Shown: positions 31,512 to 39,861 of the stretch, one piece after another
How the letters are laid out: each line of letters opens with the position of its first letter
Numbering within the stretch: the first letter of the stretch is position 1
Origin: Fluviicola sp.
Lineage (GTDB): Bacteria; Bacteroidota; Bacteroidia; Flavobacteriales_D; Crocinitomicaceae
NCBI GenBank assembly: GCA_031260455.1
Contig: JAIRJW010000026.1
Span: 1-43,105, forward strand
Length of the DNA: 43,105 bases
Reading direction: 5' to 3'
The notes under the pieces: model-generated
What the model was told of the DNA's origin: nothing
Databases searched by the model: none
The model's input: the letters and a program-made list of their open reading frames with translations, nothing else
Position numbers and translations under genes: made by a program

Positions 31512-33308
31512 TTAATCATTCAATTTCAGAACGGCCATAAATGCTTCCTGCGGAACTTCTACTTTTCCGACCTGGCGCATGCGTTTTTTCCCTTCTTTCT
31601 GCTTTTCGAGTAGTTTACGCTTACGTGAGATATCTCCACCGTAACATTTTGCTGTTACATCTTTGCGTAAGGCCTTGATGGTTTCACGTGCAATGATTTT
31701 CGCACCGATCGCGGCCTGAATCGGAATTTCGAATTGCTGGCGTGGAATCAGTTCTTTCAGCTTTACGCAAATCTTTTTCCCCAGGTCGTAAGCATTGCTG
31801 CGGTGGACAAGAGCAGAAAGCGCATCCAGTTGTTCTCCGTTCAAAAGCATATCCATACGGATCAGATCAGATTCTTTGTACCCGATTGGATGATAATCAA
31901 AGGAAGCATACCCACGGGAAACTGATTTCAGACGGTCATAGAAGTCGAATACGATCTCAGCCAGAGGCATTTCAAAAGTCAGCTCCACGCGATCTTGCGT
32001 CAGGTAAACCTGATTCCGCAATTCACCGCGTTTTTCGATACATAAAGTCATAATCTGACCGATGTATTCGGACTTAGTGATTACTTGTGCTTTGATATAA
32101 GGCTCTTCAATATGGTGGATTGTTGAAGGATCCGGAAGTTCAGAAGGATTGTTCACGATGATCTGTTTTCCGGGATCTTTTGTCGTGTAACAGTAATATG
32201 ATACGTTCGGTACGGTAGTGATCACCGTCATGTTGAATTCCCGCTCCAAACGTTCCTGAATGATTTCCATGTGCAGCATTCCCAGGAATCCGCATCGGAA
32301 ACCAAAACCAAGTGCTGCTGAAGATTCCGGTTCAAACACCAGAGATGAATCGTTCAGCTGCAGCTTCTCCATGGAGTAGCGCAATTCTTCGTATTCGTCG
32401 GTTTCTACCGGATAAATTCCGGCAAAGACCATCGGTTTCACATCCTCGAATCCTTTGATCGCTTCCGAGCACGGATTTGCTGCCAGAGTGATCGTATCAC
32501 CGACTTTCACTTCGTTTGCCTGCTTGATTCCTGAGATAATGTAGCCTACATCTCCTGCGCGGACTTCTTTTTTCGGACTCAGGTCCATTTTCAGGATTCC
32601 GACCTCATCAGCATTATACTCACGTCCGGTATTGAAGAATTTTACTCTGTCACCCTTTTTGATCACTCCGTTTTTCACCCGGTAGTATGCAATAATTCCA
32701 CGGAAAGAATTGAACACTGAGTCAAAGATCATGGCCTGAAGCGGTGCATTTTCATCACCTGCAGGAGCGGGAATCCGTTCAATGATCGCTTTGAGGATCT
32801 GGTCCACACCCAAACCGGTTTTCCCGGATGCCGGGATAACATTGCCTGGATCACAACCGATTAGTTCTACAATCTGGTCCGTTACTTCCTCCGGCATAGC
32901 ACCCGGAAGGTCCATTTTATTCAAAATTGGGATAATTTCCAGGTCGTGCTCCAGGGCAAGGTACAGATTCGAGATCGTTTGCGCTTCAATTCCCTGTGAT
33001 GCATCCACGATCAGTAAAGCTCCTTCGCAAGCAGCAATGGAACGGGAAACCTCGTAGGAAAAGTCCACATGTCCGGGAGTGTCAATCAGGTTCAGCACAT
33101 AATCTTGTCCTTCATGTTTGTAGTTCATCTGGATCGCATGCGACTTAATAGTAATACCGCGTTCACGCTCCAAATCCATATCATCCAGTGCCTGAGCCTG
33201 CATTTCACGATCAGAAATAGTTCCGGTTGTTTGTAGTAAACGATCGGCTAATGTGCTCTTACCATGGTCGATGTGTGCGATGATACAAAAATTGCGTATG
33301 TGCTTCAT
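31512..33308 (-). CDS. lepA: Elongation factor 4 (back-translocase)
   Basis: LepA/EF4 is a translational GTPase that acts on stalled ribosomes. The 598-residue length is usual. GTPase motifs are [11 protein letters not shown] near residue 9 (P-loop), DTPGHVDFS near 78-86 and NKMDLP near 133. The LepA-specific C-terminal domain ends with Lys-rich [20 protein letters not shown], characteristic of the family, and the last residues are near MAVLKLND. The start at 33308 has a TATCTTTG motif 4 bases upstream, so the mRNA may be leaderless. The gene stands alone on the minus strand. Confidence 0.96.
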   Translation of the reverse strand: MKHIRNFCIIAHIDHGKSTLADRLLQTTGTISDREMQAQALDDMDLERERGITIKSHAIQMNYKHEGQDYVLNLIDTPGHVDFSYEVSRSIAACEGALLIVDASQGIEAQTISNLYLALEHDLEIIPILNKMDLPGAMPEEVTDQIVELIGCDPGNVIPASGKTGLGVDQILKAIIERIPAPAGDENAPLQAMIFDSVFNSFRGIIAYYRVKNGVIKKGDRVKFFNTGREYNADEVGILKMDLSPKKEVRAGDVGYIISGIKQANEVKVGDTITLAANPCSEAIKGFEDVKPMVFAGIYPVETDEYEELRYSMEKLQLNDSSLVFEPESSAALGFGFRCGFLGMLHMEIIQERLEREFNMTVITTVPNVSYYCYTTKDPGKQIIVNNPSELPDPSTIHHIEEPYIKAQVITKSEYIGQIMTLCIEKRGELRNQVYLTQDRVELTFEMPLAEIVFDFYDRLKSVSRGYASFDYHPIGYKESDLIRMDMLLNGEQLDALSALVHRSNAYDLGKKICVKLKELIPRQQFEIPIQAAIGAKIIARETIKALRKDVTAKCYGGDISRKRKLLEKQKEGKKRMRQVGKVEVPQEAFMAVLKLND

Positions 33309-33312
33309 GGCG

Positions 33313-33320
33313 CAAAGATA
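33313..33320 (-). promoter_or_regulatory. Bacteroidota -7 promoter motif for lepA
   Basis: On the minus strand TATCTTTG ends 4 bases before the lepA ATG. It is the shortest promoter-to-start distance in the window together with that of mreC. Confidence 0.5.
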
Positions 33321-33729
33321 ATGCTTTTTTTTTCAGTTTTGAGTGTGGATATTGCGTATGAAACGCTCATTTTCATGGGGATTTTTTTGAATTACGAATG
33401 ATTGTGATTTTTCGGGAAAAGGGGTTGAGATTCATTCATGCAGTCAGCTCAGGAATTTTCAGGGGTGATATGCATGGAGTTCGTTTGGAGTCTGAGGTAT
33501 CAATAAATGGAATGTTATCAGATTTCTCTGTTCTTTATTTTTCGCGTTGATAATATTGCATTAAAAATTACAAATCCTTTTCTGGTGCTGGAAATAAAAT
33601 GTATTCCACAGTCATCATATTAAATTGTTTATTTTCAATATACTAATTTTCTTAAAATACATCTCAACCCTTTGACCGGATGGTTTGTGCAGTGAATTTG
33701 CTTCATGGAAACAGAAACCAACCTATCAG

Positions 33730-33754
33730 ACTTCCCGAGAAGGGATCGGGAAGT
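33730..33754. repeat. Perfect 9-base inverted repeat downstream of the 529-residue gene
   Basis: ACTTCCCGA at 33730-33738 and TCGGGAAGT at 33746-33754 form a stem with a 7-base loop. It lies 15 bases past the stop of the minus-strand gene and likely marks its transcript end, though no T-run follows on either strand. A second hairpin of similar base content (CGATCCC/GGGATCG) is at 41674-41693. Confidence 0.55.
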
Positions 33755-33768
33755 TTAAATCCGGTTAT

Positions 33769-35358
33769 TTAGTCAGCATTAAAATCAATCTCAGCAAATT
33801 GCAACTTCTTGTTGATCATCATATGCATTCTGTATTTTCCATTTTCACCCAGGCTTTCTGATTCTGAAATTAATATTCCTCCAAGTGCGGAACCCTCGAT
33901 GGACATTTTTTTCATCATAATTTCACCAGTGGAAATATCCACAGTTGCAACAATGGGTATAGAACCAACATCTACTCTGGTAATTTTTGAATTAAGAATT
34001 ATTGTTTTTCCAAAACATGTTGCCAAGGTATTGTTCTTAAATTTTTTTGAAGGAAAGTTAAATACCAAATTTAAGTTGCCATTTGTGTCAAAATAATCAA
34101 TTGCACCTGCTAATTCCGGAAGTGAAATAGACTCCTTTCGAAAACCTTTTATCCAGGAAATCTGGTTGTTTGGTTCAATTTTAATGAAAACATGTCCGCT
34201 ATCTCTGCTATAGCCGCTTATAGGATCAGTTGCAATTAGCCATAATAAAATGGATCCGTCTGTCAAATTGAATATTTTTTTCAAATAAAATGAAGATGTA
34301 TTTAATACATTATAATTCGGAAAAACTTCCTTAATCCCATACTGGTAGGATTTTCGTTCCAGCTTTTCGCTACTAACATTATAAGTATATAAACCAATGT
34401 ATACAACAACCTCATTTCTCTCTTTATCGTATACCGAAGATAAGATGCTATATAAAACATTCCCATCTTTTGTAAGATTCTCAGCTGTTTTAATATTGAT
34501 GATCCGCTCTTGATCGGGCATTAATTCCAGTTCTTTGGAAGTGCCTCCATTTGCAGGGACGAAAATTTGTGCCTGTTTGGAAATCTTGAATACCAGGCTT
34601 CCATTCTCTTTATATTCCTTTATACCTTCTGAAATTGATACTAATGCATCGCCATTCTCAAAAATCTTTTGTGGAGTCGCCTGGATGTAATTTTCTCCAG
34701 AAGCGGATTTGTATTCAAAGGTATTCAATACTTTATAGTTATCGTTAAGAAGAATGATTTTGCAATACGAAAGGTCCTGTCCTTTAACTAACTGCAAGGA
34801 GAAACAAAACAGAATCGTGCCATTGTCTTTGTTGTATCTCGCAACCAAATTCTGCTCTTTTACAACCTTATCCGTAAACATACCACCCGATCTGCTGTCC
34901 AGTAATTTCGACTGATCAACAGCTCGGGGAAGTTCAATGATTTCAACCGGTTGACCAATTGGCTTCAGTTCGGTATCAAATTCTTGTAAGCACAACATAA
35001 CCCTTTCCGAGTTTTTAGTACCTGCAATAAAGTACCCGACAATTTTGGATTCTTTGATAAAATACCCATTTGGAACATATTTGACATCGTTATACTTAAT
35101 CCTAATGTCCTTTTTCAACTGCTTTTTCTTGTTTTCATAGACCAGTATGTTGTGGTTGTATTTTGTAAATGCTGCCTGAACATTACTCCGTATCTCTTTA
35201 TTTCCTATTAATCCTTCAAACTGTGTGGACATCACAATTCTACCTGCACCTGGTATGGGAGCAGATTCAATTTTTTGCGCCAGAAAGCCAGAACTTGCTA
35301 TTATACAATAAACAGATAAGTTGAGAAGTGATTTGTGAAGGTTGAATTTTATTTTCAT
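33769..35358 (-). CDS. Hypothetical exported protein
   Basis: I do not recognise this 529-residue protein. The N-terminus carries a signal peptide (Lys-rich start, hydrophobic segment with a probable cleavage near Ala-27/Gln-28). The rest is beta-rich with repeated strand-turn units such as VLYSILSSVYDKERNEVVVYIGLYTY and GSILLWLIATDPISGYSR, which suggests a beta-propeller or WD-like fold; this is inference from rhythm only. It is A/T-rich compared with its neighbours lepA and the bestrophin gene, hinting at recent acquisition. A TATCTTTG motif sits 30 bases upstream of the ATG with a perfect palindrome in the leader. Confidence 0.55.
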   Translation of the reverse strand: MKIKFNLHKSLLNLSVYCIIASSGFLAQKIESAPIPGAGRIVMSTQFEGLIGNKEIRSNVQAAFTKYNHNILVYENKKKQLKKDIRIKYNDVKYVPNGYFIKESKIVGYFIAGTKNSERVMLCLQEFDTELKPIGQPVEIIELPRAVDQSKLLDSRSGGMFTDKVVKEQNLVARYNKDNGTILFCFSLQLVKGQDLSYCKIILLNDNYKVLNTFEYKSASGENYIQATPQKIFENGDALVSISEGIKEYKENGSLVFKISKQAQIFVPANGGTSKELELMPDQERIINIKTAENLTKDGNVLYSILSSVYDKERNEVVVYIGLYTYNVSSEKLERKSYQYGIKEVFPNYNVLNTSSFYLKKIFNLTDGSILLWLIATDPISGYSRDSGHVFIKIEPNNQISWIKGFRKESISLPELAGAIDYFDTNGNLNLVFNFPSKKFKNNTLATCFGKTIILNSKITRVDVGSIPIVATVDISTGEIMMKKMSIEGSALGGILISESESLGENGKYRMHMMINKKLQFAEIDFNAD

Positions 35359-35363
35359 AGATT

Positions 35364-35379
35364 ATTCTTACATAAGAAT
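35364..35379. repeat. Perfect 7-base palindrome in the leader of the 529-residue gene
   Basis: ATTCTTA at 35364-35370 and TAAGAAT at 35373-35379 flank a CA centre, between the promoter motif (35389-35396, minus strand TATCTTTG) and the ATG at 35358. It may be a hairpin in the mRNA leader or an operator. Confidence 0.4.
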
Positions 35380-35388
35380 TTGGTGAAA

Positions 35389-35396
35389 CAAAGATA
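35389..35396 (-). promoter_or_regulatory. Bacteroidota -7 promoter motif for the 529-residue gene
   Basis: On the minus strand it reads TATCTTTG, 30 bases from the ATG at 35358, with no clear -33 element. Confidence 0.45.
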
Positions 35397-35599
35397 TGAT
35401 TTGTTTCTTTATGAAATACATGATATATCAGAAAATAACCCATATATCGAAACCGCATAATAAATGTAATTTAATTACATATTTAAGTAATGAAATTACA
35501 AAAAACACCTGTGAAACTCTGCTTCATTTCCGGCAACTTTTTAATGTGAGATGAAAAACCTTTATCTCTTCATAGTTAGTTTTAAACGTTCACCGGGAC

Positions 35600-36472
35600 T
35601 TACGGTTTATCCAAAATCGTTTGCACAATCCCCTGAATGCGTTGTGCCATTTCATCCGTTGGCAGGTCATTGTCGTCTGTTCCGAAAGGATCTTCAATTT
35701 CCTCCGCCAGAATTTCGATACTCACCAGTACATAAAAAATGAACGTGGCAATGATCGAAGAATAATATCCGAAATTCACAACAAAAGCAAAAGGGAGCGT
35801 GATTACATAGGTTAAAATGAATTTTTTGAAGAATATGGAATAGGAATACGGGATCGGGGTGTTTTTAATGCGCTCGCAGGCACCCACGCAATCCAGGAAC
35901 CCGTTGAGATTTCTGTCCAGGCGCAGCACATCCTCTTCCGAAATAACTCCTGCTTTTTTCAGTTCATTTAGTCGTTTGTAGAGCAATTCAGCAATTCCCG
36001 ACGGAATATGATCCAGGTTTTGAAGGAATACCTGCTCTTCTTCCGTTAAATCCAGCAGATCAAAGTTTGTTCCCTGGCGCAGGTGTTCCTTGATACACAG
36101 GGCAAAATTTCCGATATGTCGCCCAAAAAAATGATTGTCTTCAAACGATAAATCAAGCGCAGTGAGTTTCACTGCCAGGTTTCGGGAATCGTTAACCAGT
36201 TCTCCCCATTTTCTGCGACCTTCCCACCATCGGTCGTAGGCGGTATTTGTTCTGAAGACTAATAAGAGTGACAATACAAAACCCAGGATGGAATAAACCG
36301 AAAACAACTTTTCCAAAACAACCGCATCTGAAAAGAAATGGATCTCGAAAAAAGCAATACCAAGTGTAAAAAGGAAAATAAAAAGCAGTTCTTTCCACAA
36401 GATGGAAAAGGTATCGCTTTTAGTCAGGTGAAAGATCAGTCTGATCCAGCTCTTTGGGTTGTATGCTATCAT
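35600..36472 (-). CDS. Bestrophin-like anion channel family protein
   Basis: This 290-residue membrane protein has the bestrophin/UPF0187 pattern: N-terminal hydrophobic segments, then YDRWWEGRRKWGELVNDSRNLA at about residues 79-100, the most characteristic stretch. Helices and a C-terminal pair of membrane segments follow, then the acidic E-I-E-D-P-F-G-T-D-D-N-D-L-P motif near 260-275. Bacterial homologues are pentameric channels in the inner membrane, with anion or cation selectivity in different members; selectivity here cannot be read. It stands alone, divergent from the chain-length gene. A TATTTTTG promoter motif lies at 36492-36499 on the minus strand, 19 bases before the start. Confidence 0.87.
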   Translation of the reverse strand: MIAYNPKSWIRLIFHLTKSDTFSILWKELLFIFLFTLGIAFFEIHFFSDAVVLEKLFSVYSILGFVLSLLLVFRTNTAYDRWWEGRRKWGELVNDSRNLAVKLTALDLSFEDNHFFGRHIGNFALCIKEHLRQGTNFDLLDLTEEEQVFLQNLDHIPSGIAELLYKRLNELKKAGVISEEDVLRLDRNLNGFLDCVGACERIKNTPIPYSYSIFFKKFILTYVITLPFAFVVNFGYYSSIIATFIFYVLVSIEILAEEIEDPFGTDDNDLPTDEMAQRIQGIVQTILDKP

Positions 36473-36491
36473 ACAGAATTACTTATGAAAA

Positions 36492-36499
36492 CAAAAATA
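36492..36499 (-). promoter_or_regulatory. Bacteroidota -7 promoter motif for the bestrophin gene
   Basis: On the minus strand the sequence is TATTTTTG, 19 bases upstream of the ATG at 36472. It is divergent from the chain-length operon promoter. Confidence 0.45.
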
Positions 36500-36614
36500 A
36501 TGAATTTTGGTACGGTGATAATTTTAAAATAAAAAATGCATTAACTGAACAGATTCCTGATGTAGCAATTGAAGTCAGATTGAAAAAGCTTTTTCTTCCG
36601 ATCAGATAATAGAA

Positions 36615-36645
36615 TTTGGCTATTGCTGAATTTCAGATAAATTTG
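36615..36645 (+). promoter_or_regulatory. Complete Bacteroidota promoter (-33 and -7) of the chain-length/ligase/ribE operon
   Basis: TTTG at 36615-36618 and TAAATTTG at 36638-36645 are separated by 19 bases, the best match in the window to the Bacteroidota primary sigma promoter (-33 TTTG, -7 TAnnTTTG). It places the transcription start at about 36650 and therefore rules out a TTG start at 36616. Confidence 0.6.
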
Positions 36646-36666
36646 CAATACATAATTGAAAAAAGT

Positions 36667-37662
36667 ATGGAAGAAAGCAGCAAGGTAATGCAGGAACAAC
36701 GGATGAATCTCTTTGTAACACTGTGGGCTAAACGCAAGATATTGCTGATTGTCACATCGATTGGCCTGGTTGTTTCAACCCTGACCGCATTCCTGATGAC
36801 ACCTCTTTACCGGTCTACAGCAATCGTGTTTCCGGCTGCAACCAGTACAGTATCCTTTTCCGAACAGCGAAATGCCAAAGCTTCATCTATGGACTTTGGA
36901 GAAGAAGAGCAAGCTGAACAACTGATTCAAATTTTGCAGTCTTCCAAAGTAAGAGATAAAGTAGTGCAGCAGTTTGACCTGATAAAGCATTATGATATCG
37001 ATCCTTCTGATGCCAATAAGCATTACAAACTGGTAAAAGAATATGACAGTCATATTTTGTTTGTTCGCACACGCTATGGCTCCATTCAGATTGACGTATT
37101 AGACAAAGATCCGCAATTGGCGGCAGATATGGCCAATAAGATCGTGGATCTGATTGATACCGTGAAGAATGAAATGGTGATGGAACGTACGATTCCTGCA
37201 TTCCAGATCAACAAACGGAAGAAGGAAATGCTGGAAACAGAAAGAGATGCTATCCTGAAACAGTTGGATTCACTGGCCGGTTTGGGGGTTGTTCCGCTGG
37301 AAAGCCGTGCGAACCTTTTCCAGGCATACGTAGAAGCAAAAGGAGCAGAAGACAAAGCCGATTACAAAGCGCGCATCGATATCAACCTGAAGTATGGAGC
37401 ACTTTTCGACGGATTGGAATACGAACGTAATGAGAAAATTATGAAACTGTCGGACTTTAATCAGTCATACGAACAGGCGGAATCTGATGCGAATACGCAA
37501 TTTAATCACAAGTTTATTGTGGAAAGGGCGGTTGTGGCAGACAAGAAGGACAAACCGAAACGCTTGATTATTATGCTTTTGTCTACTTTCGGAACGTTTG
37601 TGTTTATGGTTTTCCTGTTGCTGGTTCAGGATAAAATCAGGGAAATCCGTAAGTTGTCATAA
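36667..37662 (+). CDS. Wzz-like polysaccharide chain-length determinant/co-polymerase
   Basis: This 331-residue protein is built like polysaccharide co-polymerases. It has a membrane segment near residues 29-47 (KILLIVTSIGLVVSTLTAFLM), a long periplasmic part with helices and coiled coil, then a C-terminal membrane segment (about 300-322). A PLYRSTAIVFP stretch just after the first membrane segment is typical of the Wzz family. The start is taken at ATG 36667 (MEESSKVM) rather than the TTG at 36616, since the promoter would otherwise lie inside the coding region. It has no kinase domain. It is followed 2 bases later by the ligase gene, so they function together to set chain length. Confidence 0.8.
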   Translation: MEESSKVMQEQRMNLFVTLWAKRKILLIVTSIGLVVSTLTAFLMTPLYRSTAIVFPAATSTVSFSEQRNAKASSMDFGEEEQAEQLIQILQSSKVRDKVVQQFDLIKHYDIDPSDANKHYKLVKEYDSHILFVRTRYGSIQIDVLDKDPQLAADMANKIVDLIDTVKNEMVMERTIPAFQINKRKKEMLETERDAILKQLDSLAGLGVVPLESRANLFQAYVEAKGAEDKADYKARIDINLKYGALFDGLEYERNEKIMKLSDFNQSYEQAESDANTQFNHKFIVERAVVADKKDKPKRLIIMLLSTFGTFVFMVFLLLVQDKIREIRKLS

Positions 37663-37664
37663 AA

Positions 37665-39110
37665 GTGGCTTTTATCCGGGAAAATAGCTGGTTACTGGTA
37701 TTTGGTCTGGCATTTGCTGGCCTGCTGGGATACGGATTTTGGTTCGATAATACCTATATTCCGCTGATTCCCTACGCATTGATTATACTTTTTGTAGCTT
37801 TGTTTTATACCGAATACACCTTCTTTTTCATCATTGCTGTCACACCTTTATCCATTAATATCGAAGAATATACGGATAGTTTCGGGTTGTTTATTCCGAC
37901 CGAGCCCTTATTGTTCGGAACCATGCTGCTATTGCTGATTCAGAATATGAAGTACCGGGTTTTTCCTGCTTATCTGAGAAATTCGGCGATTGTCTGGACG
38001 GTGGTTTTTTACCTGATTTGGGTCTTGTTTACTTCCATTACAAGTGAAAACACCATTACTTCACTCAAATTCTTACTGGCACACTTGTGGTTTATCGTTC
38101 CGGTATTATTCTACGGAAGTTCGGTCTTTTATGAGCCGAAAAAAATCCGCTGGTTCCTGTGGCTTTTTCTTTCAACGATGATCGTTGCGATTACCTATAC
38201 TCTGGTTATGCATGCTTCCTACCGTTTCGGAGAGAAGGAAAGCCATTGGGTCATGTGGCCCTTTTTTAAAGATCACACGATTTATGGGGCCCTAGTTGCC
38301 TTGGTTGTTCCGCTGATCTTTTCATTTTATTTTTCCCGGAAACATACGCCTTTGCAGCAATTCATTCTCATCGTATTTATGTTTATTTCCCTGCTTGGCC
38401 TGTATTTCAGCTACACGCGTGCAGCATGGTTGAGTGTTTTTATCGGAATAGTGATCTGGTTGCTGATTCGTTTTAAAGTGAAATTTTCCTGGCTGATGGG
38501 AATTGCTTTGGTCATAGGACTTTATATCTGGATTTCCTGGGATTCGATTCAGCAGGATATGGCGCGAAACAAATACGAGCATACAACCGAAGAATTTGGA
38601 GAGCGCCTGCAAAGTGCAACGAATGTAACAACCGATGCTTCGAATCTGGAGCGGATCAACCGCTGGACCTGTGCAATTGATATGTTCCGGGAGCGTCCAT
38701 GGTTCGGTTTTGGTCCCGGAATGTATGCTTTTGAATATGCCCGTTTTCAGCACCCGGAAAATCTGACCATTATTTCTACCAATTTCGGAAATATGGGAAA
38801 TGCGCACAGTGAATATCTGGGGCCATTGGCAGAAATGGGATTGATTGGGATGCTGAGCATGCTGGCGATTGTGGTGGCAATATTCTATGAAGGAATTACA
38901 CTTTACAATGCCTGGCCGGTGGAAGACCGCGAAACAAAAACGCTGTTGATGGGATTTATTATTTCCCTGTCGACCTATTTTATCCATGGATTTCTCAACA
39001 ATTTTTTAGATACTGATAAAGCAGCTGTTCCCGTTTGGTCAATGTGTGCTATCTTTATAGCTTTAAGAGCGCGGTTATCTACGATGCAGCATCAAACACA
39101 CGGAAAATAG
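37665..39110 (+). CDS. O-antigen ligase/polymerase family membrane protein
   Basis: This 481-residue protein has about 11-12 hydrophobic segments and a large polar loop (about 295-395) near the C-terminus, the layout of the Wzy_C/WaaL family. The loop has the motif RAAWLS just before it and GFGPGMYAFEYARF within it, where family members have conserved catalytic Arg and His residues. A GLIGMLSMLA segment follows. It joins or polymerises O-antigen units at the periplasmic face. Starting with GTG 2 bases after the chain-length gene stop, it is the second gene of the operon; riboflavin synthase follows 1 base later. Ligase versus polymerase cannot be told by eye. Confidence 0.82.
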   Translation: MAFIRENSWLLVFGLAFAGLLGYGFWFDNTYIPLIPYALIILFVALFYTEYTFFFIIAVTPLSINIEEYTDSFGLFIPTEPLLFGTMLLLLIQNMKYRVFPAYLRNSAIVWTVVFYLIWVLFTSITSENTITSLKFLLAHLWFIVPVLFYGSSVFYEPKKIRWFLWLFLSTMIVAITYTLVMHASYRFGEKESHWVMWPFFKDHTIYGALVALVVPLIFSFYFSRKHTPLQQFILIVFMFISLLGLYFSYTRAAWLSVFIGIVIWLLIRFKVKFSWLMGIALVIGLYIWISWDSIQQDMARNKYEHTTEEFGERLQSATNVTTDASNLERINRWTCAIDMFRERPWFGFGPGMYAFEYARFQHPENLTIISTNFGNMGNAHSEYLGPLAEMGLIGMLSMLAIVVAIFYEGITLYNAWPVEDRETKTLLMGFIISLSTYFIHGFLNNFLDTDKAAVPVWSMCAIFIALRARLSTMQHQTHGK

Positions 39111-39111
39111 T

Positions 39112-39699
39112 ATGTTTACAGGTATTATCGAAACCCTTGGAAGGGTTGTTGCGATTGAAAAGGATCAGAGTAACGTTCATTTTACGATAGAATCGGCTAT
39201 TACACACGAATTAAAAATTGATCAGAGTGTTGCCCACAACGGCTGCTGTTTGACTGTAGTAAAGATCAAAGGAAATACCTATATATTTACGGCCATCCGG
39301 GAAACACTGGATAAAACCAACCTCGGAGAATGGAAGATAGGAACGAAGGTGAATCTGGAACGTTGCATGCTTTTGGGTGCGCGCCTGGACGGACATATTG
39401 TTCAGGGACATGTGGATACAACTGCAACCTGCATTTCGGTAGAAGATCTGAATGGAAGCTGGAAATATACTTTCCGCTATGATTTTGACCAACCTACAGT
39501 GGCAAAAGGTTCTGTTACAGTAAACGGTGTGAGTTTAACAGTGGTGGATTCCGAAAAAGGATTATTTTCCGTTTGTATCATTCCTTACACCCACGAACAT
39601 ACCAACTTCCATACTTTCCAGGCAGGAACAAAGGTGAATCTGGAATTTGACATTATCGGAAAATATGTGGCACGCTTAATAGAGATGCAAAAAGTTTAA
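39112..39699 (+). CDS. ribE: Riboflavin synthase alpha subunit
   Basis: Riboflavin synthase makes riboflavin from two 6,7-dimethyl-8-ribityllumazine molecules. The 195-residue protein has the start MFTGIIETLGRV and two lumazine-binding repeats, the hallmark of the family: the first with a Cys-Leu-Thr-Val-Val segment near residue 46, the second with VNGVSLTVVD near residue 138. A GHVDTTATC motif lies near the junction. The ATG is 1 base after the ligase stop, so it is the third gene of the chain-length/ligase operon, an unusual neighbour for a riboflavin gene. No FMN riboswitch is present upstream. Confidence 0.95.
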   Translation: MFTGIIETLGRVVAIEKDQSNVHFTIESAITHELKIDQSVAHNGCCLTVVKIKGNTYIFTAIRETLDKTNLGEWKIGTKVNLERCMLLGARLDGHIVQGHVDTTATCISVEDLNGSWKYTFRYDFDQPTVAKGSVTVNGVSLTVVDSEKGLFSVCIIPYTHEHTNFHTFQAGTKVNLEFDIIGKYVARLIEMQKV

Positions 39700-39835
39700 T
39701 AATTTAATAATCCGGCTTCCTTAAATCGATTTAGCTTGTTGTAATTCATTGTTTTTCAAAGAATTATTTTTTACTAAATTTTTATTGAAGCTCTTTACTA
39801 CCTTTTTTGTTTAGGAATATAGTACCCACTTTTCA

Positions 39836-39843
39836 TATCTTTG
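39836..39843 (+). promoter_or_regulatory. Bacteroidota -7 promoter motif for the MopE-repeat gene
   Basis: TATCTTTG lies 18 bases before the ATG at 39862. It overlaps the alternative TTG at 39841, excluding that as a start. Confidence 0.5.
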
Positions 39844-39861
39844 GCAAAAAATTTCAAACAA

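Larger units (their letters stand above)
33309..33768. other. 460-base spacer with one strong hairpin
   Basis: Apart from the lepA promoter at its left end and a perfect 9-base inverted repeat at 33730-33754, I see nothing. It is A/T-rich with no supported open frame on either strand. Confidence 0.5.

Noticed and set aside
36616..36666. TTG start for the chain-length gene
   Set aside because: The complete promoter at 36615-36645 lies within this extension, so the ATG at 36667 is the reasonable start.
39060..39111. FMN riboswitch before ribE
   Set aside because: ribE starts 1 base after the ligase stop, so there is no room for one, and no RFN-type motif is seen.
39841..39861. TTG start for the MopE-repeat gene
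   Set aside because: It overlaps the promoter motif, and the signal peptide begins at ATG 39862.
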